Part shown: piece after piece, positions 53,301 to 64,000 of the stretch
Layout: each line of letters opens with the position of its first letter
How positions within the stretch are numbered: position 1 is the stretch's first letter
DNA from: Asterella californica
Lineage: Eukaryota > Streptophyta > Marchantiopsida > Marchantiales > Aytoniaceae
Reading direction: 5' to 3'
DNA length: 64,000 nucleotides
Assembly: GCA_036924285.1 (NCBI GenBank)
Contig: JAYKYS010000023.1
Coordinates: forward strand, 496,001 to 560,000
Translations under genes and position numbers: made by a program
The notes under the pieces: model-generated
The model's database searches: none
Seen by the model: only the letters and a program-made list of their open reading frames with translations
Told to the model about the DNA's origin: nothing

Positions 53301-54840
53301 TGTCTCAGGATTTCTCCTTTAGCCTTTTAGCATAAAAGATTTCATTCTCCAAAGAGATCTACACTAGTATCGCTGCTCTAAGTTCTAAGATTTGTTCAAA
53401 CACACAAACAAACAAGATTTGTCTAGAAATCCCATCTTCTCACAAAACCGCATGGCTTCAGAAGGTGTCCTGGACCTAAATATACAAATACAACTTAAAA
53501 TATCACACAAACATCCACGGAGAAGCTCGAGAAACCCACGACTTCTAGTCTTCCCACGACGGTCTTCCCGAAGCAATTCTTGGCTTCTGGGGGTTCAACT
53601 CGGCTTCTGACACCTCCAGAAGACTGCTCCTGCTTCATAGACGTCAAATTATCATTATCTATTACACATTGTGCTTCTAATTTCCAACGAGGTTAGATAA
53701 TTCACATTGTGTATGCCCCCTGTAGTCTTCTCAGGCTTCTGTCCACGGAAGCGGTCTTCCTACAGCACTACAACGACATTCACCTTCACGGAAGCTCAAT
53801 AGAAGTCCCGGAATCTCACTAGAAGAAGATAGGAAGATGGGAAGATGAGGGAAGATGGGGAAGAAGAGAAATCCAGACAAGAGGAAACAAGATGAAAGAT
53901 AAATTAAGATTCCGATAGGCTTCTAGTCCGGATCTTGACTAACAAACCATCCCTACTTGTAGTAATTTGGAGAAGAAGATCACAAATCGACTTACAGTTA
54001 CATAGTCTTCTACTCGAGCATGTAGTCTTCTGCTATGGAAAGAAGGCTTCTTTCTTCTTCTGTCATTGCTCCGACTACTCTAATGTCATGGACCAATCTC
54101 TCTTATGTCAGTTCATACGGGGATCCGAAGTGCTCCATTGGATGAGACAAACTTCAACTCTGCACAGCTTCTAACAATCACCGCCACTCAAGAAGAAGGC
54201 TTCCCATGCATAATTGGGTGTGAATTAAAGGAAATCCACTGCCCAGAAGACACAAACAAAGCTTCTGCAATCAAATCCAAAATCAATTCTCCGAGAAGAA
54301 GGTATATTGGCTTCTGGAAGCTCACTCCATCCACTTCATGTCTCTTCATCTAGACACATCAGCTTAGAAGCAGGACTGCACGATGATGTCGTTCCTTGTT
54401 CTAGGTTGTCCACTAATGTTGTCTACATCTCTCGATCCACTACTGGAAGCGGAAGTGCAGACCTCTCGTGTGTACTCCAAATCTGTTCGTATGTCTCTAG
54501 CAACGGATGCACTGTGTTTTGCGTATATAACATGTGTGTTAAAATCCTACTTTGTGTTCTACTTTATACATCTGCACTTGAGTCGCAAGAGGGAGTTCCT
54601 CTCCAATTCTCACTCGTAGCCAACATCACGAATATCGAGGAGGAAGCCACCTCAGCCACATGCGAGGTATCAGTATGGCTTCTCACTTTATCAGAAGTCG
54701 ATTTAGAAGTTCAAGTAGGAGAGGATCCAGTGGAGATAGCATCCGACGATCAAGAGTAGGCAGCAAGATAATAAGACAGTTGACTTGTCTAATTTTGGTA
54801 GGAAGCGAAGTCTACTATTTTGGTGTAGGCTAGAGAATCA
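53301..54840. other. GAAG/CTTC-rich non-coding region
   Basis: 'AGAAG', 'CTTCT' and 'GAAGCTTC'-like words occur at very high density on both strands from about 53520 to 54740. Open frames at 53935-54174 and 54307-54759 come from this composition and show no domain. It may be an LTR of an unknown family starting at TGTAGTGTCTCAGG (53305). Confidence 0.35.
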
Positions 54841-54849
54841 AGGGAAGAC

Positions 54850-55130
54850 CGTAAAGCGTCTTCAAACCCTCAATCTGCCGATCCAGGTAGCGGAACATGC
54901 TCTCCTTGCAGTCCACTAACATCACCATGGAATCATCATCTCACTCACGAGCCAAGATAAGAAGCTTCCTTCCCGCTGTGAAGTTGAACTTCTTGCGAAG
55001 TGCTTCCATCATCTATGCCATAACTCCCTTCGCTCGGGCTTCTGCTTTCTTTTGCTTCTTCTCTGCTGTGGCTTGAGCTTCAGTGGCTTCCCGCTGTTGA
55101 AGCGAGAGTTTCCTGGGAAGGACGGAACCT
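54850..55130 (-). pseudogene. Coiled-coil protein fragment
   Basis: The minus strand encodes 'LQQREATEAQATAEKKQKKA' followed by a stop, then 'MMEALRKKFNFTAGRKLLIL' and 'VDCKESMFRYLDRQIEGLK'. The Gln/Glu/Ala/Lys-rich part would form a coiled coil. C-terminal tails of this sort occur in Myb-like proteins of DNA transposons, but no family can be named. Confidence 0.3.
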
Positions 55131-55149
55131 TCTAGCTACGATACGATCA

Positions 55150-57000
55150 TGAAGAGGAGGGCGAAAATCACATACGAAATATGGATCGCAAGAAAACACA
55201 CCACCAAGATTTTGATCCGGTCAAGATAAAACACACGGCACGCAAGTAAATCTTCAACTCAAGATCATGCGGATTGTAAATCCCACTCTCAGCAACTCAA
55301 AATGTCAGAAAACTGCCCTTGTGAAGCACCAGCGCGTTCATCTAGAAGCTTCCCGTTTTCTTTTCAGAAAATTGTGCGTACAAGTTGTAGGTCTCCTCTC
55401 TACTTGATTCTGTCTACTAATCTCGATCTCTTGATGTCAAAAACTCTTATCAGTCAGAAAATCTCTTCAGACATAACTTCTGTGTAAAATTCTCCTAGTT
55501 CTTTGATTCTCTACTCGATGATCTCTGCACGGTAAACTCTACACTGCTCAACAATACCTTGAGAATTCTCTTCCTCTGGAGTACACCCCCTTTGGGTTTT
55601 CCTCCATCCTATGTAGCCTTCAGTGTCACCTGGCAGGGGTAAAAGATGCCCTAAACAGATGGCAGTAGAAAAGTAAATCACTGATAATAAATCTACACGT
55701 AAGAAGACTAGTTTACAACCTTCGCAGGTTCATCTGTACGGATGATCACCGATTCGGCCATAAAGTCAGCATCTGACACATCCACCAGAACTACCGTAGC
55801 GTCAACTCTATTCGCGCACCCAACTATTCGCGCATAACACTGAGTGAAATAGAAGAAAAGTTAAAATCAATTATTGTAAACTTTGCATATAACATGTATT
55901 GTGAGCAAAATATTTTCAGAAACTTACATTTAGACAATAAAATATAAATATTTGTAGTACTATATACTCTTCTAACGTTATATCTCAAGTCAAATCCGGA
56001 ATACCCACTCCCTTGCATTGTTGTGAAGACTGAAGTAACTTCATTGAACCTCTGGTGTAGCTTGGCCACGAGGTCAGACTGATGACGCTACACTATACAA
56101 AACACAATCCAAAAATTGCAATCTCAGATGCTGGACCATTCTTCTGTCGACGGGTGACTTTCATGTTAGCCATGAATGCCATTAGACTAAGTTCAGAACC
56201 GTGAAAGAAGAACTTCAGTTTGAAGATGTAGATTGGATGTGGGGTACCGTAAACTCAGATATAGAGGAGTCCAGTACTATCCGCACAATCTCAGAGCAAA
56301 TCTCACATTTTTTTCAGTTTTCTGAGTGGGATTTTCCATATGTAGACAGTGGAATTACAAATCCAAGTCCAAATTAGATGAGTCTTGCTTTATGTCTACG
56401 TAGAAGAATTGACCTGCTCTGGAAGATCATTACCTAGCCTTTTATACCCCTCGCATAGTTAAACATCTTCATTACACTGTTGCTAGCATGCATCTGAGTG
56501 TAACACGATGTGTAATTGGCATCGGTTGAATCATCTACAGGATTGAGTCTGAGTACAAAGATTATATACTCTGATCTAGAATATTCATTAGATATATTCT
56601 AGACTAGAATATTTATTATGAACCGCATCAGACCACGTCTGAATCACCAGTGATATGATACGGTACTTGGATGGTTATTATATAACCTCGGTAGCGAGTA
56701 CAGTATGTGAATCACAAAGACAGTTCTGAGTCACTTTCTCTGTGATCAAAACAAGCTATATATATCAGTCCCTATCTAGAGTCAAGTTACGATGACTGAA
56801 CAACGATCAATGTATACTGGTCACAAAATTCGAAGCTTGGGTATACTTGTTCGGTCGATTGCAAATGTGTTGGTTATTCTTCTGGTAATTCTGCTGCTTC
56901 AGCATCCGTGAGAAGCTACATACAGTAGTGAAAATGTTATGAGAGCAAAAGAATTGAAGGACAAGAGCTTTTAAACATGATTTCTATTCAGGAGTTCTTG
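55150..57000. other. Non-coding stretch, nothing recognised
   Basis: No supported gene, RNA or strong repeat. Confidence 0.4.
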
Positions 57001-57007
57001 TTTGACT

Positions 57008-59082
57008 CTATGCAATGAGGCTACTTGAATCTATCAAATACTTCTTAAAGCTTGTTGAACCTCGTCTACTTTTCTCGATGTGAAAATCTGAAACTATATA
57101 CGTGTCTGCTTGAGACTCTAGAATATCATCAAAGTCTTCTGTCTGAAGTAAACTTAACAGTTTGCACATAAGCTCTTCGACAGTGAAGTCTCCATACCAC
57201 ATTGGATAAGTGGATTCAACTGATAGGTCTGTAACTTCAACTTCAGAGTTTGAAATTTCTGTGATATGACTGTCATCTAGATTTATAATCTGAACAGTTT
57301 CTTCAGTGTCTGTATCGATGATATCTTTCCCCTTTAGAGCACAAGACACTTTCTTCTGTCCTTGTGGAAGTGCAATGACTTCACCTTTCCGTTTCACATT
57401 AGTCCTGACAGGAGCTTCCATCGAGGTGTTCACTTCAGTGGTCGCTCTTGGAGAGAACAAAGTTCCCTTAAAATTTGCAAGAAGAGCCTCGGTCTAAACA
57501 GATGTGTCCCATGCTGCACCTAAACCACATTTTTCCCAACCTTTCTGAATCATCAAGCGCTTCTGACTGACTTCTGAATGAGCTATCAGCAGTGATTCCA
57601 TGGCAACATTCCAAACTCTATGAATTGAAAAATCAATTCTCAACGTATCTGCCGTGACATTTCTGATCTGTAATGCAATTTTTGTCTCAATACAGCACCA
57701 TTTCAAAAATTCTCTCTGAAAAGTGCACTTTATTGACCGTTGTAGTATAACGTCTGCAGGTTGAAACTTGCTGGTACACCTTGCAGGAACAAAAACTAAA
57801 CATATATTCTGATGCATTTCTTCAAGCCATGATCTAAATTCAAATGACTTATGTACACTCTAGCAGTCTAATAGCAAAATCATCTTTTGTTCACCCGTTT
57901 GAAGTTTGAGTTCTTCACAAACACTGTTGTAATAAGACAGTAGAATTTTAACCACCCAATCTTTCATCGACTGAAGATTACTCCATCGGTTAGAAGTGAA
58001 CATCAAATGTCAACCACAAGCTCTCGCGGTCTCTGCCGCTGGACATCTTGGCAAAACCGTACGACCTTCAAATATCACTTGGAACGTCAACAAATCTCCT
58101 ATAGCACTGCTTGCAACACACAAGATAACTTGTTTTTTATCCTCTCTTCCCGTTATGGCCACAGCTCTAGCTCCCCGTGCAGCATAAGTGCGTTCTCTTG
58201 CTACTGGAACCAGATGAATATCACTTTGGTCCATATTGATGACTAACGCTTCATGAACCTTGTGTACTACTACCAAGAAAGCCACATGTTGTGTTAGAAG
58301 ATTTCCTTGTTTGACCCAATCTGCCAGTAGCTTTTGTGCAGCAGTCGTGCCACAACGATACGTCCAGTTCATCTTCTGTTCAAGCCAAGTCCGGATCCAC
58401 GAAATAGAACATCGGAACGTCCCTCCAAACTCATGAAGAACTTCTCTGTAATGTATCATAAGAAAAGCTTTTAGATGGAACTGCACAACGATAGAATTGA
58501 TTATCATTCATGTCTCTGGTCCATGAGATGCTTACAAAACTGATCTTCAAGCTCAGGCCTCAAACTCCAAATAGACGGTCCATAGATTCCTAATTTCTCA
58601 TTCCCTCTCGGTAATGTGACTCTCAGTTGTGGTGGATTAGAACCAGCGAACCCTGCAGCAAGCTTTGGTCCACGGTCTGGAAGCTTGGGACTAGAGTACA
58701 TCGAACAAGAAATCAGTCTCAGAAAGTTATCTTTAAAAACACCTTTGCTCTTGAACCAACCTCTCATTGTGGATTCATTCAAGCTAGCGAAAGAATTGAT
58801 CTCTCCCTTATTGGAATATTTGCACTTCAGATAGAGCACAGTGCGTCTATAACTAAAATTGCAAATTTTCAAAGCGGTATAGATGAGCTTCTATTCCTCA
58901 GAATCTTGAAACCAATTTCTATATCGTGTAACTAGCTCGAACCTTGTCGATGCTTGCTTCGAGTCATCAGATAGTATATCAATCAATGTAAACTTCTGTG
59001 GACACTTCTTTCTGCTTGAAACTCTTGACTGCTCTATCAACGGAGAGATATGATCATCTGGATCAAAAGGTGGATTGAACAC
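57008..59082 (-). pseudogene. Pogo/Tigger-like (DDE_1) transposase, decayed
   Basis: The N-terminal part (59082-58504) holds a basic helix-turn-helix-like stretch ('ESTMRGWFKSKG') and 'LEDQFCKHLMDQRHE'. After a one-base frameshift at 58504-58507 the DDE domain follows in one frame to 57008. It has 'ALVINMDQS' (first Asp, about 58230), 'MILLLDC' (second Asp, about 57870) and 'CTSKFQPADV' (third acidic residue, about 57755), the layout of pogo-superfamily transposases. Stops interrupt at 58888, 58010, about 57862 and 57494. The C-terminal segment (57460-57008) is Lys- and then Asp/Glu-rich. About 690 codons in all, with only five or so lesions, so its loss was fairly recent. No terminal inverted repeats were found. 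Confidence 0.7.
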
Positions 59083-59099
59083 TAAATCTTCTTTGATCT

Positions 59100-59760
59100 A
59101 TTTTTTTTATCCATTCATCAGTCTCTCTCGCTTGGTGTTCAAAGAATTCCTCACGGGAGATCTTCGCCCATGTAAACTGTTTCATCTCTCTCAATGATCT
59201 CTTTCTATGTCGATACGGTAACTAATCTCTCCAGATGTGTTTGCAAAGCAAAACTGATCAATCTGGAGTGTTTGCTAAGAGTAATCTACTACGTGATCTA
59301 CACAGACAACTGAAGAGATGTTTGCATCCTTTTCTCCCTAAATATCCAGTTCAGTACGAAGTTCTGTTTCAATGACGGCTTTCATTAAATTCAACAAGCT
59401 CAGGTTTCAATTATTAATGTACGATAATGTACAACATAGTTAATGAAAATATTTATATGTATTAAATTCTAACCGTCATAGTGACTGAAAAGTTAACCAA
59501 ATTAGTTTCAACTGCTTGAAAGATAAGAGCCGTCGTTTGCTGCACGGTATCTTTACAGCAAATACAGACATTTCTGACACTTTATGTTGACTCATCGCTC
59601 ACAAGGATGTGCGAATTGAGTTGACGGTATAGTAAATCCACCACGGCTACCTTTGGCCATCGGAATCACCTCGTTTTGACACGTGGAGCTCGAGTTACAG
59701 CTGTTGTCGTTATTCGGCCCCCTTAAAATTCGAAATGATGTAAGTATCACCTCAGATATC
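59100..59760. other. Non-coding stretch, nothing recognised
   Basis: A T-rich start, then mixed sequence; no features seen. Confidence 0.4.
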
Positions 59761-60028
59761 AGTTTCACTTGATTCTTCGACCCAAGTGAGTAATATGACG
59801 AGGTCTACAGTTTTCTTCAAACGATTTGGTACCAACTTGGAGTATCTTTGATGCCATCTCGCTACCCCATGACTTAAAGGGCCGCAACCGAACTCGTACT
59901 AGTGACCCCAACAATCCGAAGGCGAGCGGGTCCATTTTGAAATCCGGTGATAAACTCCCTCTAACATCCACACCAGGTGATTGCACTAGTGCAAGGGTAG
60001 ACGGAGGCGTCCCGCAGTCACGGTACGT

Positions 60029-60056
60029 TGTCGCGTCGGATATTGCGTGAAGGATG
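60029..60056 (-). repeat. 28-bp terminal scrap of LTR family A
   Basis: TGTCGCGTCGGATATTGCGT and the following GAAGGATG match the end of the minus-strand LTR A copy 3 (63489 onward). The match stops abruptly at 60056. A minus-strand open frame (60220-59765) passes through it but shows no domain. Confidence 0.6.
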
Positions 60057-60093
60057 CCTCCATTGCCTATTCTTCCTGAACAGGCAATGGAGG
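60057..60093. repeat. 12-bp perfect inverted repeat, 13-base loop
   Basis: CCTCCATTGCCT at 60057-60068 and its exact reverse complement at 60082-60093, starting right at the break of the LTR A scrap. Confidence 0.85.
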
Positions 60094-61044
60094 ACGATCC
60101 TGCACAACCGGAGGAGATGGTTGAGGTGCAGACAGTGGACATGGTTGATCTGGTTGCAAACATACAACAACCAGATATTGATGCAGTGATGGATGTGAAG
60201 GGAGGTTGGGAGGAACGCATTCGAGATGTGAAGATTGGGTTCTTATCACGGGATGCGACTACAAAGGAAGTCCATGATGTTTACATCGGCTTCATCAAGG
60301 ACGGACATGCTGGGGGTGAACGAGAATGGATGGATGCTTTCGAGGCTACGGGTATAAGATGATGGGTAAGGATGGCTTACAGGGGAGAAGCCATTGCTGA
60401 AGGTGATTCGTGTTGGGAGGATGATGCTTGGAGGATTGTAAATATTTTCAGGACGGTTGAGAGGATGATGCTTGGGAGGTTGTGAGGACTTTCAGAAGAA
60501 GCAATCAGGGGGGATGATGGTTGAGGAGGATACCATGTACAGTGAGAGAATGATGGTTGCGTTTGAGGATTTTGGTTCCAACGGTGTGGTTCTTTTTTTT
60601 CAGAAAAACAAAAAAGAAGAGAAGATTACGTACAACGACATGTACATGCTTGAGGTTGAGGGTTACAATCAGGATACGGGTGATGATTGGCAGGATGGGA
60701 GATGTCTACTACGACACTTGGGTTACAAATCTCGACGATGAAGTTCTACAGGGCGGATGAAAGACATTTCTATGGTATGATGGGTTATTCTTTCTATGTC
60801 TTCGCATATTGAAGATGTGTAGATTTAGAGGGGGTGATTGGATGGGAGGTTCGAGGTGAAGGTCGATGAGCATGGGTCTAGGGAGGATCATGGCAGGGTA
60901 GCAACTTCAAGATGGCGATCAAGTTGCAGACTTGAGGATGAGGTTGATTGAGATGGGAGGGAGGATAACAAGATGGGAATGAGTGTGCGTGTCGGTCCAC
61001 TCCTTGGTTGGTATCTCTAGTGCATACCGGAGGATGCACAAGTT

Positions 61045-61053
61045 TGGAGGGGG
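61045..61053 (+). other. Polypurine tract before LTR A copy 2
   Basis: GGAGGGGG directly before TGGATGTCGTGTCG, showing that copy 2 is a 3' LTR. Confidence 0.65.
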
Positions 61054-62160
61054 TGGATGTCGTGTCGTGGACCGGCTCCTATCTGAAATTCAAACTTCGA
61101 TGCTTGTCGCTCCAAAGACACTCATGAGAAGACAAGCTAGGCCCCAGCTTACGGGTTTTTGGCACCATTTCGGATCTTCGTTTTTATCGCACCAATGGAT
61201 AGAGCTCCTTGTCAGCTTTCCATAGGCACTTTGTCTACTTCGTTTGGACGCCTAGTGGAGAAGTTACAAGACTCGAAAGATGGAAAAAACAAGCTAGGCC
61301 CCAGCTTATGGATTTTAGGCACCACTTCGGATCTTCACTTTCATCACATAGATGGGTAGAGCTCGTTGTCAGCTTTCCATGGACATCTTGTTTACGTCAT
61401 TTGGACATCTAGTGAAGAAGTTATGCGATTCGAAAGAAGGTAAAATCGAGCTAGACCCTAGTTTACTTGCTGATTGGGTATTTGAGGCTTCAAGCGCTAT
61501 ATCAAAGACGCAAGGGGCCTGCTTCATTATTCAGGGTGAACTTGGTACGTATAGAGACTGTAACAAGGGGGCAGCTAAGGGGCTAGCTTGCGTCTGCGAA
61601 CTGTCAATGGACGGTTCGGGAGATTTAAGAGTCCAATGCAAGCGCACAAGGCGTCGTTGCGTTCAGATCTGAGCAGGCTACGCACAGGTCCAAACGGTTT
61701 GAGAAGAGACGGATCGAGGAGTGCGTACTGAGAGAAATTGAGACGCAGGGAGCAGATTTGGAGTTTTCAGTTACCTGTGAAAGAGAGTTGGACCGTTCGG
61801 GCCGTTCCGGAGTCCAAACTTGCTGTTCTTGGATCCATCGGGATCAGAACATCGAGTTCTACAGGAAATTGAAGACGATACCAGTTTTCATCGGACGGTT
61901 TGGAAGTTCTGAGTGAAATTGGCTCGCAGAGAAGCCCTTACATCAGATTTTCGTTCATCTACGACCTGAGGTTGGGCTGTTCTTCGCGATCGGTGAGCCA
62001 AGCTCTTCGTTCTTGGTGTCTACGCAATCAGGGAGTCTTCATCTACTCTTAGGAGAAGACCGTGTGCGGATTGGATTGTTGGTTTGGGTGTGGTGAGCGA
62101 GTTTGAGACGTAGGGAGCCGATTTATGTCATTTTTTAGCAACCTACGACCAAATTTCTTG
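61054..62160 (+). repeat. LTR family A, copy 2 (3'-truncated)
   Basis: It aligns with copy 1 from 10299 to about 11405, including the 157-bp tandem array (61134, 61291, 61448). It breaks off near 62160 at 'CCAAATTTCTTG', where a minus-strand gag reading frame begins. Confidence 0.8.
61134..61600 (+). repeat. 157-bp tandem repeat in LTR A copy 2
   Basis: Units start at 61134, 61291 and 61448 (AAGCTAGGCC twice, GAGCTAGACC in the third), a period of 157. Confidence 0.8.
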
Positions 62161-62164
62161 CGTG

Positions 62165-63386
62165 GAATGGAGTCTTTATCCTCCCTGGCTTGCTTCTTCG
62201 AAGAAATCTCTTCTTGTCCTTTCTTCTCGCTCTGCGTCGTGGATGCAGTATCCAACTTGAGCTCGCTTAGATCCTCGTGTTCATCCAAATCATTCATATG
62301 GAGATCATGCTCAATCTCCTCCACCCTAGCACCATAACTTGTAGCTTCGATAGCTACAACTGCATGTACCGCAAAGTAATCATCCACAAACTTCTTCATC
62401 CCTCCTTTACCAACGTTGGCTTGAAGGAGAGTACCCGTACTTGTGAATGCAACCTTTCCATCCTCTCAAGAAATAATCTCACGTTGCAAAGACTCTGTAA
62501 AGTCGATGCAATCGTCCTGTTGATGGTCAGTATCATCACACCACACGCACTGATGTACCCAAGCTGGTTTGGGTACAAGCTCCATCTTGGTCGACGATCC
62601 CTTATCCTCCAACCTAGTAACTTTAGTTGTAGATCTTGCATCGTTTGCTGTAGGTCCTCGATGGTTGGATCATTCTCTTCTACAACCACAACTGGAGGTT
62701 GAACCTCAGATACTATCCGAACTGGTGTGGTAGTCAATGATACATGTGTCAACTTTGTAGCTCTTTCCCTTGTATGTCTCCGGACAAGAAGCTCAACCGC
62801 TTCATGCACAACCTCCCAATTCCTTGTCAATCCTTCTTCTTCCTCTCCATCCTCCAGAAGTAGCTCTAACGGCTCTTGCCATGTCTCATCAGTAGCTCGA
62901 AGAAACAACTCCGTCTTGTAACTCTCCAAGGTTAGCTTGTCCACCCGAGGTAGTTGAGAGAATTGTCTCTCAAACTCCTTTAACAGCTCTGTAGGCTGTA
63001 AACCTTTGTTGGATCCGTTGACCCATTCCAAAAATGATTTCTGAGCTTCCCAAGAAATACTTCTCCATCAGCGCTTGTGAAAACATATCTCAGTTCCTCC
63101 CAAAACGCTTTGTCAAACCCTTCACACCAAATAGATCGAGCTTGTCGATCACCCTCCGACGCACCTTCGTCCCCAAAGTCTCCTTTTGTTGGTTCCCTTG
63201 CTCTTGTCGCATAAACAAAGTGAAGGCTTGAAATAATCGTGCAGTTGTTGCATCCCTGGTATACCTTCTGATCCGTCCATCCCGTCCATAGTCATGGCTC
63301 GTCCCATCTTCCCATCCTCCCATCCTTCTATGATCCCAACCATCTACAAATCCATCATCCCAGGTCCACAGCATCCTCCCGAACAA
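62165..63386 (-). pseudogene. Family A element gag with zinc knuckle
   Basis: The first frame (63386-63090) holds 'FQAFTLFMRQEQGNQQ' and 'VIDKLDLFGVKGLTKRFGRN'. The second (63031-62580) holds 'LPRVDKLTLESYKTELFLRA' and 'TIEDLQQTMQDLQLKLL'. A frame change back then gives 'CVWCDDTDHQQDDC', an exact C-x2-C-x4-H-x4-C zinc knuckle (about 62540), and an acidic and basic C-terminus to the 62160 junction. The knuckle identifies it as nucleocapsid, which binds RNA in the particle. At least two frameshifts. Confidence 0.7.
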
Positions 63387-63488
63387 CCAGATCCATCTTC
63401 ATCCTCGTACATGATTGCTGATCTCTTCTGTCCAGTTCTAACACACAAATAACTCCACCTCGGACCTTCACGTCGAGTTCACCACCAA

Positions 63489-64000
63489 TGTCGCGTTGGA
63501 TATTGCGTGAAGGATGTCCAGGAAAACGCGAGGTTCCTGGCTGTGGAGATGTTGTGTGCTGAAACAGAGACAAGACAGAGAAGAACAACCACGAAAACGA
63601 ATGCTGCGATATATACCAACTCTAAATGTATGTACACTGCTGGTTCTTTCTTCTAAGAGCACAGAACTGAAAAGCAGACCAGAGCGGTCTGTAACCTGCT
63701 TCAAAGCCCTTAAAAACAACCCTTGATTCTCAACCCTGACCCAAAAACACCGAAGCGTAGCTCAAAGCAAGAGAAACTTCTCTTTGCTAACAAGCAGAGC
63801 CACAGCAATATCACGCGATCCAAACCCAAGTCCAAACCACATCCATGTACAAGTTCTTAGCTAAACCTAGCTACCACAAGCTGTATATAGCCAACCAGAA
63901 CTCTGACGAACTCAAAAGAGCAAAACCCGTAGCGAAGAAACCGAAAAAGGTCTATTTGTGGACTTCCTCCTTTCGCTGAACGGACTTCAGATGTCGATAG
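63489..64000 (-). repeat. LTR family A, copy 3 (minus strand, runs off the window)
   Basis: Its reverse complement matches copy 1 from about 11650 to 12168 with the same end CGCGACA. It is the 5' LTR of the gag-bearing minus-strand element. Confidence 0.8.

Larger units (their letters stand above)
60054..61053 (+). other. Internal 3' region of a family A element, with decayed ORFs
   Basis: This stretch precedes a purine tract and LTR A copy 2, so it is the internal 3' end of a Ty3-like element. Open frames 60054-60362 (acidic, 'EEMVEVQTVDMVDLVANIQQ') and 60472-60741 ('YNDMYMLEVEGYNQ', 'DDWQDGRCLLRHLGY') are in different frames and have no family I recognise. They could be extra C-terminal protein or chance. 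GGA-rich repeats mark it as purine-rich. Confidence 0.35.
62160..64000 (-). mobile_element. Family A Ty3-like element, minus strand, 5' LTR and gag
   Basis: The minus-strand order is LTR (from beyond 64000 to 63489), a TTGGTGGTGAACTCG sequence at the primer-site position (63488 down), a leader, then gag to 62160, where LTR A copy 2 in the opposite orientation abuts. The rest of the element is missing. Confidence 0.7.

Noticed and set aside
54307..54759. 150-codon frame in the GAAG-rich region
   Set aside because: Opened by biased composition; no recognisable domain or splice support.

Overview
This is nuclear DNA of a land plant, most likely a liverwort (Marchantia-type). It is an accessory, retrotransposon-packed region with one well-preserved host gene. 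The main clue to the lineage is a four-exon NLR immune-receptor gene at about 17.2-21.5 kb that joins an alpha/beta-hydrolase domain, an NB-ARC domain and leucine-rich repeats. That combination (the HNL class) is known from liverworts. Supporting signs are GT-AG introns, plant-type Ty3 and copia elements with TGGTATCAGAGC primer sites, U2 snRNA-like copies and a nuclear-type tRNA-Ala. The species assignment is inference.

Layout. 1-5.6 kb: 3' part of a plus-strand Ty3 element (protease, RT, RNase H, integrase) ending in a long LTR, family 'B'. 5.9-10.3 kb: minus-strand second Ty3 element, cut off after RT. 10.3-12.2 kb: an LTR of family 'A'. 12.2-14.9 kb: three copia C-terminal scraps. 15-17 kb: non-coding, with a perfect palindrome and a hairpin. 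17.2-21.5 kb: the HNL gene. 21.5-23.7 kb: unexplained flank. 23.7-27.6 kb: minus-strand copia element with 5' LTR, cut off inside RT. 27.6-39 kb: AT-rich, with three minus-strand U2 snRNA-like copies, a fold-back element and a decayed hAT transposase. 39-40.3 kb: copia 5' LTR and gag (family 'D'). 40.4-45.6 kb: decayed minus-strand chromovirus with a family B LTR nested in it. 45.6-50 kb: mostly non-coding, with a dispersed repeat and a tRNA-Ala-like gene. 50.1-51.3 kb: second family D copia remnant, minus strand. 52.4-53.3 kb: third family B LTR. 53.3-57 kb: GAAG/CTTC-rich and non-coding. 57-59.1 kb: decayed pogo/Tigger-like transposase. 60-64 kb: family A element pieces in opposite orientations.

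Only the HNL gene looks functional: its exons join in phase 0 without stops and keep the hydrolase nucleophile, P-loop, Walker B and GLPL motifs. Its LRR consists of 13 near-identical 72-bp units. Nearly all transposon reading frames carry stops or frameshifts, often at positions that read as Trp or Gln codons in the family, which suits C-to-T decay of methylated, silenced elements. Large parts of the window between elements hold nothing I can name, and these are stated as such.
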